58,264 nt of DNA, from NCBI GenBank assembly GCA_021822565.1, contig JAKAQM010000002.1:1-58264 (forward strand), written 5' to 3'. The DNA comes from Actinomycetes bacterium. Its GTDB lineage: Bacteria > Actinomycetota > Acidimicrobiia > Acidimicrobiales > RAAP-2. This document shows, one piece after another, positions 35,643 to 43,746 of the stretch (position 1 is the first letter of the stretch; every line of letters begins with the position of its first letter). Below the pieces are notes generated by a model. The model was not told where the DNA came from. It did no database searches and saw only the letters and a program-made list of their open reading frames with translations. The position numbers and the translations under genes are program-made.

Positions 35643-38516
35643 ATGGCCATCGCACCGCATCGCGCCGCGATCGGGATCCGCCGGCACTTCACGACCGAAG
35701 GGGTGCACCCCTACGACGAGGTCAGCTGGGAACGGCGCGACGCGCGCATCACGAACTTCCGTGACGGCACGGTCGCCTTCGAGCAGCTCGGCGTGGAGGT
35801 GCCCGAGTCCTGGAGCATGAACGCCACGAACATCCTCGCCCAGAAGTACTTCCGAGGCACGCTCGGCACCCCTGAGCGCGAGTGGTCGCTGAAGCAGGTC
35901 GCCGACCGCGTCGTGGACACCATCACGGCGTGGGGGATGAAGGACGGCTACTTCGTCGACGAGGCGGAGGCGGAGATCTTCCGAGACGAGTTGAAGCACC
36001 TCATCGTGCACCAGAAGGCGGCGTTCAACTCGCCCGTCTGGTTCAACATCGGCGTCGACGGCGTCCCGCAGCAGGGCTCGGCATGCTTCATCCTCTCGGT
36101 CGACGACTCCATGGACTCCATCCTGAACTGGTACGTGGAGGAGGGCGTGATCTTCAAGGGCGGGTCGGGCGCCGGCGTCAACCTCTCGCGGATCCGCTCG
36201 TCGCAGGAGCTCTTGAAGGGCGGGGGCACCGCGTCGGGTCCTGTGAGCTTCATGCGGGGGGCGGACGCCTCGGCCGGCACCATCAAGTCGGGCGGAAAGA
36301 CGCGCCGCGCCGCCAAGATGGTCATCCTCGACGTCGACCACCCCGACATCGAGGACTTCATCTGGTGCAAGGCGATCGAGGAGCGCAAGGCGCGTGTGCT
36401 GCGCGACGCGGGGTTCGACATGGACCTCGACGGCGCCGACAGCCATTCCGTGCAGTACCAGAACGCCAACAACTCCGTGCGCGTCACCGACGAGTTCATG
36501 CACGCGGTGCTCGCCGACGCCGACTGGGAGCTCACCGCTCGGACCGACGGATCGGTCGTCCGGCGGGTGAGGGCCCATGACCTGTTCCGCCAGATCGCGC
36601 ACGCCGCCTGGGAGTGCGCAGACCCCGGCATGCAGTTCGACACCACCATCAACAAGTGGCACACGGCTTCGCGGACCGGCCGGATCAACGCCAGCAACCC
36701 GTGCAGCGAGTACATGCACCTCGACAACTCCGCGTGCAACCTCGCGAGCTTGAACCTGCTCGAGTTCCTCGGCGCCGACGGGTCGTTCGACGTGGAGGGG
36801 TTCAAGGCCGCCGTCGAGGTGGTCTTCACGGGCCAAGAGATCATCGTCGGGAACGCCGACTACCCGACCGAGAAGATCGCGGAGAATTCCCGCAGGTTCA
36901 GGGAGCTGGGCATCGGCTACGCCAACCTCGGCGCGCTGCTCATGGCCAACGGGCTGCCGTACGACTCGAACGCGGGTCGGGCATGGGCTGCTGCCGTCAC
37001 CGCGCTCATGACCGGTCACGCCTACGTGACGTCGGCGAAGACCGCGAGCCGCATGGGGCCGTTCGCCGGGTTCCACGAGAACGCCGAGCCGATGCTCGAG
37101 GTGCTGCGGATGCACCAGGGCGAGGCGTCGAAGATCGACGAGGAGCTCGTGCCTCCGGAATTGCTGTCAGCGGCGCAGCAGGCTTGGGACGAAGCGGTGG
37201 AGCTCGCCGAGCAGTTCGGCGTGCGCAACTCCCAGGCGAGCGTGCTGGCCCCGACCGGCACGATCGGGCTGCTCATGGACTGCGACACGACCGGAGTCGA
37301 GCCCGACCTCGGGCTCGTGAAGACCAAGAAGCTCGTGGGCGGCGGGACGATGTCGATCGTCAACCAGACGGTCCCGAGGTCGCTCCGCCAGCTCGGGTAC
37401 GCGCAGGACCAGGTCGACCAGATCGTCGCGTACATCGACGAGCACAAGACGATCGTCGGGGCGCCGTACCTGAGGGGCGACCACCTTCCGGTGTTCGCGT
37501 GCTCGATGGGCGACAACACGATCCACTACTCGGGCCACATCCGGATGATGGGCGCGGTGCAGCCGTTCATCAGCGGCGCCATCAGCAAGACGGTCAACAT
37601 GCCCGAGAACGCCACCGTGGAGGAGGTCGAGCAGCTCCATGTCGAGGCGTGGCGGCTCGGCATCAAGGCCATCGCCATCTACCGCGACAACTGCAAGGTC
37701 GCCCAGCCGCTCTCCACGACCAAGAAGGAGGGAAAGGTCGCGGAGGGCGCTGACGGGGCTCCGCCGGGATCCGTCGCGGAGGCGAGGGACCGCGCGGCGG
37801 CGGCTCGGATCGCAGAGCTCGAGGCAGCCCTCGAGCGCGAGAAGCAGAAGAAGGCCGAGACGCTGGTGGTCGGCGCCGTTCGGGAGCGCCTGCCGAGACG
37901 CCGCCGCTCGAGCACCTTCGCCTTCAGGGTGGCCGACTGCGAGGGCTACGTGACGGTCGGGGAGTACGAGGACGGGCGCCCGGGAGAGGTGTTCGTCAAG
38001 GTCTCGAAGCAAGGGTCGACCCTCGCTGGTATCATGGACGCCTTCTCCATCTCGATCAGCCTCGGGCTCCAGCACGGAGTGCCCCTGGCGACCTACGTGC
38101 GCAAGTACTCGAACATGAAGTTCGAGCCGGCCGGGATCACCGACGACGCCGATCTGCGGATCGCCACGAGCCTGGTCGACTACATCTTCCGGCGCCTCGC
38201 GCTCGACTACCTCACCTACGAGGAGCGTCTCGACCTCGGCGTGCTGTCGACGTCCGAGCGGATCCAGCCGACCCTGCCCGGGGTCGAGGAGAGCGCCACG
38301 CCGTCCGTGGGCCTGGTCGACGACGGCCTGGCCGCGGCCGAGCCTCCGATGGCAGCCTCCCAGCCCTCGACCCCCCCGGCGAGCGATGCGGTCGCCGCGT
38401 TGGCCAGAGCCGAGCAGCGCGACGCCCCGTTCTGCTACAGCTGCGGCAACGTGATGCAGCGTTCGGGGTCCTGCTACGTCTGCCCGAGCTGCGGGTCGAC
38501 GAGCGGGTGCTCGTGA
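35643..38516 (+). CDS. nrdJ: Vitamin B12-dependent (class II) ribonucleoside-diphosphate reductase
   Basis: A 957-residue adenosylcobalamin-dependent reductase that makes deoxyribonucleotides without oxygen. The thiyl-radical cysteine is Cys354 in NPCSE (N-x-C-x-E). The reducing pair is Cys148 (QQGSACFILS) and Cys365 (DNSACNLAS); the 11-residue spacing 354-365 matches that in the Thermotoga enzyme. FKGGSGAGVNLSRIRS and LAPTGTIGLLMDCDTTGVEP are also standard. A charged helix (about 715-745) leads to the C-terminal region, which ends in a zinc-ribbon CYSCGN...CPSCGSTSGCS that shuttles electrons in this class. ATG 35643 follows AAAGGAGC. It appears monocistronic behind its own promoter. Confidence 0.97.
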   Translation: MAIAPHRAAIGIRRHFTTEGVHPYDEVSWERRDARITNFRDGTVAFEQLGVEVPESWSMNATNILAQKYFRGTLGTPEREWSLKQVADRVVDTITAWGMKDGYFVDEAEAEIFRDELKHLIVHQKAAFNSPVWFNIGVDGVPQQGSACFILSVDDSMDSILNWYVEEGVIFKGGSGAGVNLSRIRSSQELLKGGGTASGPVSFMRGADASAGTIKSGGKTRRAAKMVILDVDHPDIEDFIWCKAIEERKARVLRDAGFDMDLDGADSHSVQYQNANNSVRVTDEFMHAVLADADWELTARTDGSVVRRVRAHDLFRQIAHAAWECADPGMQFDTTINKWHTASRTGRINASNPCSEYMHLDNSACNLASLNLLEFLGADGSFDVEGFKAAVEVVFTGQEIIVGNADYPTEKIAENSRRFRELGIGYANLGALLMANGLPYDSNAGRAWAAAVTALMTGHAYVTSAKTASRMGPFAGFHENAEPMLEVLRMHQGEASKIDEELVPPELLSAAQQAWDEAVELAEQFGVRNSQASVLAPTGTIGLLMDCDTTGVEPDLGLVKTKKLVGGGTMSIVNQTVPRSLRQLGYAQDQVDQIVAYIDEHKTIVGAPYLRGDHLPVFACSMGDNTIHYSGHIRMMGAVQPFISGAISKTVNMPENATVEEVEQLHVEAWRLGIKAIAIYRDNCKVAQPLSTTKKEGKVAEGADGAPPGSVAEARDRAAAARIAELEAALEREKQKKAETLVVGAVRERLPRRRRSSTFAFRVADCEGYVTVGEYEDGRPGEVFVKVSKQGSTLAGIMDAFSISISLGLQHGVPLATYVRKYSNMKFEPAGITDDADLRIATSLVDYIFRRLALDYLTYEERLDLGVLSTSERIQPTLPGVEESATPSVGLVDDGLAAAEPPMAASQPSTPPASDAVAALARAEQRDAPFCYSCGNVMQRSGSCYVCPSCGSTSGCS

Positions 38517-38970
38517 ACCGTCGAGCGACGAGTGGGCGTTCAGCCCGGATGCCCGAAAGGTCGGAAGCCTCGGTCTCGACGCTGCTCGCCTGGCGGTAGC
38601 TCACCGTCTGGACGCGGTCACCGTCGTGTCGGACCGAACGTGGAAGGTCCTTGACGTGCCAGGGCTGAAGGTCCATCCGTTCCGCTGACTGCGCCCCATC
38701 GAGGCTGCAGGCAGCGGCCACCCGGCGCGAACGATGCGGGACGAAGATGTACGATACTACGGACAATCAGATGTTTCCCCTTGACGCGCTCCTTGCTCCC
38801 GCCGCCCTGCTCCACGAGCACGGCGGTGACGTCACGAGGGTGGACCTCGCTCGTCCGGCGGTGCCGTGCGGCCGTGGTCCGCTCGGCCGGTCTCCTTCTG
38901 CGGGTGCGCAGCACGCCATTGCGGTGCGCATGTCCCACCTCTCCGCCGAGGTCGCGGTCGGGTTCGCCGG
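38517..38970. other. 454-base intergenic region before the GntR gene
   Basis: I see no convincing gene. The last 230 bases contain an AT-richer pocket (38740-38775) with an imperfect dyad TGT-N-CG...CG-N-ACA (38748-38765) that could be a GntR-type operator. A short frame from ATG 38747 to TGA 38974 (75 codons) overlaps the gntR GTG by GTGA but resembles no known protein. No transcription terminator for nrdJ is evident. Confidence 0.5.
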
Positions 38971-39714
38971 GTGACCTGGCTCGATCCCCGCACACTGGAC
39001 CGCGCGAGCCCCCTGCCGCTGTGGGCGCAGATCGTGGCGGACTTGCGTGTCCAAATGGCAGCTGGTGCCTTCGACGAACGTTTCCCCACCGACGAGGAGT
39101 TGACCGACGCGTACGGCGTGAGCCGCCAGACCGCGCGTGAAGCGGTCCGGCGGCTCCAGGCTGAAGGGCTCGTCGAGCGTCACCGTGGACGGGGCTCGAC
39201 GCTCACGCGCCCGATGCTCGAGCAGCCGCTTGCCACGCTCTACAGCGTGTCGCTCACCGTGAGTGAGCACGGCCTCGTCGACCGAAACGAGATCATCGCC
39301 GCCGAGCGCCGACCTGCGTGCGGGTGGGTGGCCGACGGCCTGCACGTGAAGGAAGGGGCACCCGCGGTGTTCCTGGAACGGCTGCGCTTCGCCGGAGAGG
39401 AGCCCCTCTCGCTCGAGCGCTCCTGGCTGCCCTCCCCGCTCGCCGACGGCCTGTTGTCCGCCGATCTCGAGCATGGACCCCTCTACGTCGCACTGCGTGA
39501 GACCTGCGGCGTACAGATCACGTCGGGGAGCGAGCGGATCTCTCCGGTCATTCCGGCGTCTGCAGACCGAGCGTGCCTCAGGATGCCGGCGCGTACCGCG
39601 GCGTTCCTCGTCGAACGGCTCGCGCTCTCGGGTGCTCAGCCTGTCGAGCTGCGGCAATCGACCGTGCGGGGTGACCGGTACCGGTTCGTGGCGGAGTGGC
39701 CCGCTCGCTCCTAG
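38971..39714 (+). CDS. GntR-family transcription regulator, HutC/UTRA type
   Basis: A 247-residue regulator. The N-terminal winged helix (about 12-75) has ERFPTDEELTDAYGVSRQTAREAVRRLQAEGLVERHRGRGS, the GntR DNA-binding signature (shown as its span, residues 36-76). The C-terminal UTRA domain (about 85-245) includes VFLERLRFAGEEPLSLERSWLP and CLRMPARTAAFLVERLAL. HutC-type regulators respond to sugar phosphates, histidine derivatives or other small molecules; the ligand is unknown. GTG 38971 fits the family N-terminus. The target may be the convergent substrate-binding gene or genes elsewhere. Its stop lies in a terminator-like hairpin that is itself duplicated. Confidence 0.88.
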   Translation: MTWLDPRTLDRASPLPLWAQIVADLRVQMAAGAFDERFPTDEELTDAYGVSRQTAREAVRRLQAEGLVERHRGRGSTLTRPMLEQPLATLYSVSLTVSEHGLVDRNEIIAAERRPACGWVADGLHVKEGAPAVFLERLRFAGEEPLSLERSWLPSPLADGLLSADLEHGPLYVALRETCGVQITSGSERISPVIPASADRACLRMPARTAAFLVERLALSGAQPVELRQSTVRGDRYRFVAEWPARS

Positions 39715-39738
39715 CGGGCCACTCGCTCCTAGCGGGCC
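39698..39738. terminator. Hairpin and 18-bp tandem duplication between convergent gntR and peptide-binding-protein gene
   Basis: GGCCCGCT (39698-39705), loop CGCTCCT, AGCGGGCC (39713-39720) forms a perfect 8-bp stem that includes the gntR stop TAG. The 18-base unit 39703-39720 is repeated at 39721-39738 with two mismatches, giving a second in-frame TAG and a partial second hairpin. With both flanking genes pointing inward it suits a bidirectional terminator. Confidence 0.65.
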
Positions 39739-39752
39739 GGTCAGGCCGGTCG

Positions 39753-41663
39753 CTAGCTCGACTTCGTGTAGTACCAGGTCTGCGGCATGTAGTTGGCATA
39801 CGCGTTCAGGTGCTGCCAGCCCGAGAGGTTCTTCTTCGCTGCCACGATCTGCCAGTCCTGGAGCGGCCACCACAAGGAGGGAAGCTGCTTGGCGAGGTAG
39901 GCCTCGTCCTTGTAGAGCGGCTTGAGCCCGTCCTTGGCAGGCGCGGTCTCCACCGCGTCGATGAGCTTCTGCGCCGTGGCTGTGTAGTAGCCGCCGCCGA
40001 AGAATGCACCCAGGCCCCATTCGTCTGTGCCCGCAGGGACGAGCTGGTACTGCCCGTAGTTCCAGAACCACAGGGCGTCGAGGGAGATGCCCCACTTGCA
40101 CGACCCTGTCGCGAGTGTCTTGGGCACTTTCTGCTGCGGTGTGACGCACAGGCCGGCCAGGGAGTAGATGGATGTGACGGTCTGGCCGTCGAGCGCGATG
40201 TCGATCCCGGCGGTCTTCGCGACGGTCTTGAACGCGGTCGCCTGCGTGAGGAGCGCTGTTGTCCCCGTCGCGTAGTAGGTGAAGAATGTGAGCTTCCTGC
40301 CCTTGGCAATCCCCTTGCCGCAGCGTGACGGCCCTGTCCCGGGATGCTCGCAGACGTCGATGCCTCCTGGACCTTTCACCCAGCCGTGGGCCTTCAGCAG
40401 CTTCGCCGCAGCCTGCGGGTCGTAGGGATAGGGGTCCTTCTTGATCGCCGGCCCGACATAGCTCGAGTGCGGGTAGACGGCGACCGGGCCGTAGTCCGGA
40501 AGGCCGTAGCCGCCGAGGGTCCGTGTGATGTAGAGGCGGTCTGTGATGAGGTGCTGGAGGGCCTGGCGGATGTAGAGCTGCCTGACCAACGGGCCCCAGG
40601 TCTTGGAGGTGTAGCTCAGCTCCGCGACGTTGTTGTAGAAGATCGGCCACGGCTTGATGCTGTAGCCGTGGCTCTTGTAGTACGACATCTGGGACAGGTC
40701 GCTGTAGGGGATGTACCCGAAGGTGATGGAGCCAGAGCGCAGGGCGTCGAGCTCCGTGGTCCCTGTTGTGAAGCTGTAGACCGTGTAGGCCGCGAGATGC
40801 GGCTTTGTCGCCCCGGTGTAGTGGGTGTTGCGGTCGAAGGTCGCCTCATGGGTGACCGAGTTGTAGGCGCTGATGAAGAACGGGCCGTCGACGACCTTCC
40901 ACATCGGGTTTGTGGCGTAGGTGTTCCGGGACTTCGCCTGGTCGAAGATGAATGTGAACACCGCCTTGGCACCCGCCGGGGTCGACGAGTTCGAGAACGA
41001 GGCGGCGGCGGCGAGTGACGTGCGGTCCCACGACTGGATCGGGAGAGGGTAGATCCATCCGAGCTGGTTGCCCTCGTACCAGGTCGGGTTGTAGGCGTGC
41101 GTCAGGTGCAGGACGAACGTGTAGGCGTTCGGGTATGTGATGCGCGAGATGTTTGTGGGCATCAGCCCTGGCGCGTAGTTGCCGATCTGCGTCTTGCCTG
41201 CCTGGTAGAGCTGGAAGAAGAATTTCACGTCGTTCGATGTGACCGGTGCCCCTGTGGACCATTTGATCGTGTTCTTCATGTGGATGGTGACGGTCTTGTC
41301 ACCGTCCGACCAGACGGGCTTGTTGCCGATGGAGAGCTTGTAGTCGATCCCGGTCTTCGTTCCTGTGCCGAACCAGTAGAGCGGCGAGTACATCTCGTCC
41401 TCGACGTTGGTCTGGTACGGCTCGTACGCGACCAGGCTCTCGATCGGGATGACCCATGTGAAGACGTCGCCCGGCGGGAGGGCGTAGCTGGCGGTCCCGC
41501 CTGTGACGGCCGTGGTGCTGGCACCGGCCGGCGTCGTGGCGCCGACGACGCCGGCCCCCGCGGCCGTGGCGAGCAGGATCAGCGACGCCCACAGGACGCG
41601 GAGGTTTCGCAGCGGGGTGCTGCCCCTCGACGTCTGGGACAGCCTTCGGGCAACGTGGATCAT
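39753..41663 (-). CDS. Peptide/nickel-type ABC transporter substrate-binding protein (family 5), orphan
   Basis: A 636-residue exported solute-binding protein of the DppA/OppA class. A signal-like segment VLWASLILLATAAGAGVVG (about residues 24-42) is followed by PAGAS. The mature part has the family's Tyr-rich pattern: VIPIESLVAYEPYQTNVED near the start, YKLSIGNKPVWSDGDKTVTI and AYDP-like loops such as YPYDPQAAAKLLKAHGW. The start ATG 41663 has GGGGGAAGAC upstream. No permease or ATPase gene is adjacent. Sample lines of the gene count about 60% GC against about 70% elsewhere, with more T at third positions; many windows would need counting to call transfer. Confidence 0.85.
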   Translation of the reverse strand: MIHVARRLSQTSRGSTPLRNLRVLWASLILLATAAGAGVVGATTPAGASTTAVTGGTASYALPPGDVFTWVIPIESLVAYEPYQTNVEDEMYSPLYWFGTGTKTGIDYKLSIGNKPVWSDGDKTVTIHMKNTIKWSTGAPVTSNDVKFFFQLYQAGKTQIGNYAPGLMPTNISRITYPNAYTFVLHLTHAYNPTWYEGNQLGWIYPLPIQSWDRTSLAAAASFSNSSTPAGAKAVFTFIFDQAKSRNTYATNPMWKVVDGPFFISAYNSVTHEATFDRNTHYTGATKPHLAAYTVYSFTTGTTELDALRSGSITFGYIPYSDLSQMSYYKSHGYSIKPWPIFYNNVAELSYTSKTWGPLVRQLYIRQALQHLITDRLYITRTLGGYGLPDYGPVAVYPHSSYVGPAIKKDPYPYDPQAAAKLLKAHGWVKGPGGIDVCEHPGTGPSRCGKGIAKGRKLTFFTYYATGTTALLTQATAFKTVAKTAGIDIALDGQTVTSIYSLAGLCVTPQQKVPKTLATGSCKWGISLDALWFWNYGQYQLVPAGTDEWGLGAFFGGGYYTATAQKLIDAVETAPAKDGLKPLYKDEAYLAKQLPSLWWPLQDWQIVAAKKNLSGWQHLNAYANYMPQTWYYTKSS

Positions 41664-41997
41664 GTCTTCCCCCCCTCTGGGGCGTGAGCAGCCCCCAGTG
41701 AGATCGTCTCCGTCGGTGGCGGACGCGCCATGGTGTGTCCGCCACCGAAAGACTCGGCTTGTCGTGGAGCAATCGTTACCGATCGATGACGCGACTGTCA
41801 AACTCGCGCATCGAAGGCCGGCACCGGGCTCCCATTCGAGCAGCTGGGAGCGTCAGAGCGACCGAATCCGTCCGGGGATGCGCGACCCTCCGCGTTTAGG
41901 TGTTCTTCAACTCGATCGTGTCAGATCGAGGGCGAGGAACACCGGCCCTCGCGCGCTGCCTACCATCGAGCGTCCATGATCAACACGAACGAGGAAG
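41664..41997. promoter_or_regulatory. Divergent regulatory region between the peptide-binding-protein gene and dedA
   Basis: A 334-base gap. On the minus strand TTGACA (41801-41796), 17 bases, then TAACGA (41778-41773) is a candidate promoter for the binding-protein gene. Toward dedA, CTCGATC (41911-41917) and GATCGAG (41924-41930) form a perfect 7-bp dyad with a 6-base spacer, a possible operator. A short frame ATG 41976 to TGA 42005 (MINTNEEVA) overlaps the dedA start. Confidence 0.45.
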
Positions 41998-43728
41998 TTG
42001 CCTGACGTCGCCGTGCTCGGCCTGCTGAACTTCACCCACCTCGTCTCCACCGCCGGCTACGCCGCGATCTTCGTCTTGTGCGTGCTCCAGTCCTGCTGCG
42101 TGCCCACGTCGTCGGAGCTCACGATGGGCTTCGCCGGTGCGCTCGCCGCCCAGGGGAAGCTGAGCCTGCTCGCCGTCATCGTCGTAGGGGCCTCGGGTGA
42201 GGTGATCGGTGCCTACATCGCGTGGGTGGTGGGTCGCTACGCGGGGCGGGCGGCAGTCGACCGCTTCGGTCGCTACATCCTCCTCAGCCATCATGACCTC
42301 GACCGGGCCGAGGCCTGGTACGACCGTCACCAGCGCTTCGGGGTGTTCGGGAGTCGGTTGCTGCCCGTGATCAGGAACTTCGTCGCCCTGCCCGCGGGGA
42401 TCGCCGAGGTGCCCCTCGGACGGTTCGGGCTCCTCACGGCCGCCGGGTCGCTCCTCTGGGACGGCGCCTGGGCCGGCATCGGCTATGGCGTAGGGACCCG
42501 CTGGCACACGATCGCCTCGGGGTTCGGGGACATCGGGTACGTGCTCGCAGTCCTGGTCGTGGCCGCGATCGCCTATGTCATCTACCATCGCTATCGCAAC
42601 TACATCCGGGCCACCTTGCACGAGCTGGAGCCCGGGGCCGAGAACGGGTCCGTCGGTCCTGGTGTCGGCGAGACCGCGCCGACCGGAGGCCGGGGAACGG
42701 GCAACGGCGGAGGGGGGCCCGCCCACGCGCCGCGCGGGCACCACCCCTATGGCGTGATGGCCGCGCAGCCGTCCACGACGGATCGAGGGGGAGGTGCACC
42801 CCCAGCTCGGCTGCCCGCCGCGAGTCCGTCCGGCACGGTCAGGTGGATCGCCAGCTCGTCCGGACGCCCACCCGCCTCTCGGCCGCTGGCGGCCGTGGCA
42901 AGCCCCACGAAGACCGCTCCTCCGCCCAGCACAGGCCGGTGGATCGCCAGCTCGTCCGGCCGTCCGCTCACGCGTGCCCGACGCGGCGACTTCCCGAACT
43001 CGCCGATCGCGGCCTGGGAGGCGGCCGTCACGCACGGCCGGACGGCGCCTGCTGAGCACGTCGACGAGCTCCTCGAGGGGGCGGGCCAAGGCGTCGAGGC
43101 GAACGGCCGTCTCACTGCCATGCTCGGCGCACTCCTTCTCGTCCTCCTTGCGATCGAAGGGGTGTCGATCCTGCGGATCAGTCCGCTGCTCGCGGTCCAC
43201 GTCGTGGTCGGCATGGTGATGCTGCCCGTCATCGCGCTGAAGATCGGCAGCACGACCTGGCGGTTCGCCAAGTACTACCTGGGTTCGCCGGAGTACCGTC
43301 GCAAGGGACCGCCGCCGCCCCTCCTGCGCCTTCTCGGCCCGTTCGTCGTGGTGTCCACCGTCGCCGTCGTCGCGACCGGCATCGCCACGTTGCTGACGAC
43401 CGCCACACCCCTTCGCAACGACCTGCTGCTGGCCCACAAGGTCACCTTCGTGCTTTGGTTCGCCGCCATGGTCTTTCACGTCCTCGGCCACCTGCTCGAC
43501 GTCGCCCGCCTGGCACCGAGGGACTTGTACTGGCGCACCAGACGCCAGGTTCGTGGCGCGAGCCTCCGCCAGTGGGCGATCGTCAGCGCGGTGTGCGTGG
43601 GGATCCTCCTGGCTGTCGTCATGCTGCCGAAGGTCGCCCCGTGGCTCTCGGGGTACCACCCGGGGAGCAGAACGGTCGCCCACGTGCACGCGGTCTCCCG
43701 TTCCCCAGGGGTCGCCCAGCAGCCCTGA
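41998..43728 (+). CDS. DedA-family membrane protein fused to a cytochrome b561-like membrane domain
   Basis: A single 576-residue frame with two membrane halves. Residues 1-200 are a DedA protein: VSTAGYAAIFVLCVLQSCCVP, TMGFAGALAAQGKLSL, GSRLLPVIRNFVALPAGIAEV and GSLLWDGAWAGIGYGVG. DedA proteins help move lipids and maintain proton motive force. Residues about 345-560 hold four or five helices with histidines (LLAVHVVVGMVML, LLAHKVTFVLWFAAMVFHVLGHLL), like a b561-type heme domain. The 125-residue linker is low-complexity and has two RWIASSSGRP copies, from an identical 22-bp repeat (42842-42863, 42938-42959). Two proteins in other genomes appear joined here. TTG 41998 is the first start, with GAGGAAG directly before it; GTG 42013 is an alternative. 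Confidence 0.75.
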   Translation: MPDVAVLGLLNFTHLVSTAGYAAIFVLCVLQSCCVPTSSELTMGFAGALAAQGKLSLLAVIVVGASGEVIGAYIAWVVGRYAGRAAVDRFGRYILLSHHDLDRAEAWYDRHQRFGVFGSRLLPVIRNFVALPAGIAEVPLGRFGLLTAAGSLLWDGAWAGIGYGVGTRWHTIASGFGDIGYVLAVLVVAAIAYVIYHRYRNYIRATLHELEPGAENGSVGPGVGETAPTGGRGTGNGGGGPAHAPRGHHPYGVMAAQPSTTDRGGGAPPARLPAASPSGTVRWIASSSGRPPASRPLAAVASPTKTAPPPSTGRWIASSSGRPLTRARRGDFPNSPIAAWEAAVTHGRTAPAEHVDELLEGAGQGVEANGRLTAMLGALLLVLLAIEGVSILRISPLLAVHVVVGMVMLPVIALKIGSTTWRFAKYYLGSPEYRRKGPPPPLLRLLGPFVVVSTVAVVATGIATLLTTATPLRNDLLLAHKVTFVLWFAAMVFHVLGHLLDVARLAPRDLYWRTRRQVRGASLRQWAIVSAVCVGILLAVVMLPKVAPWLSGYHPGSRTVAHVHAVSRSPGVAQQP

Positions 43729-43746
43729 GCGCCGACCTCGGACCGG

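Noticed and set aside
35507-35764. 85-codon frame in the nrdJ leader with a GGAGGAGGG before ATG
   Set aside because: The purine stretch lies too close to the ATG, the frame runs into nrdJ in another frame, and the sequence resembles nothing.
39801-40309. 167-codon minus frame inside the peptide-binding-protein gene
   Set aside because: Out-of-frame shadow of the same gene on the same strand, and Ser/Arg-rich.
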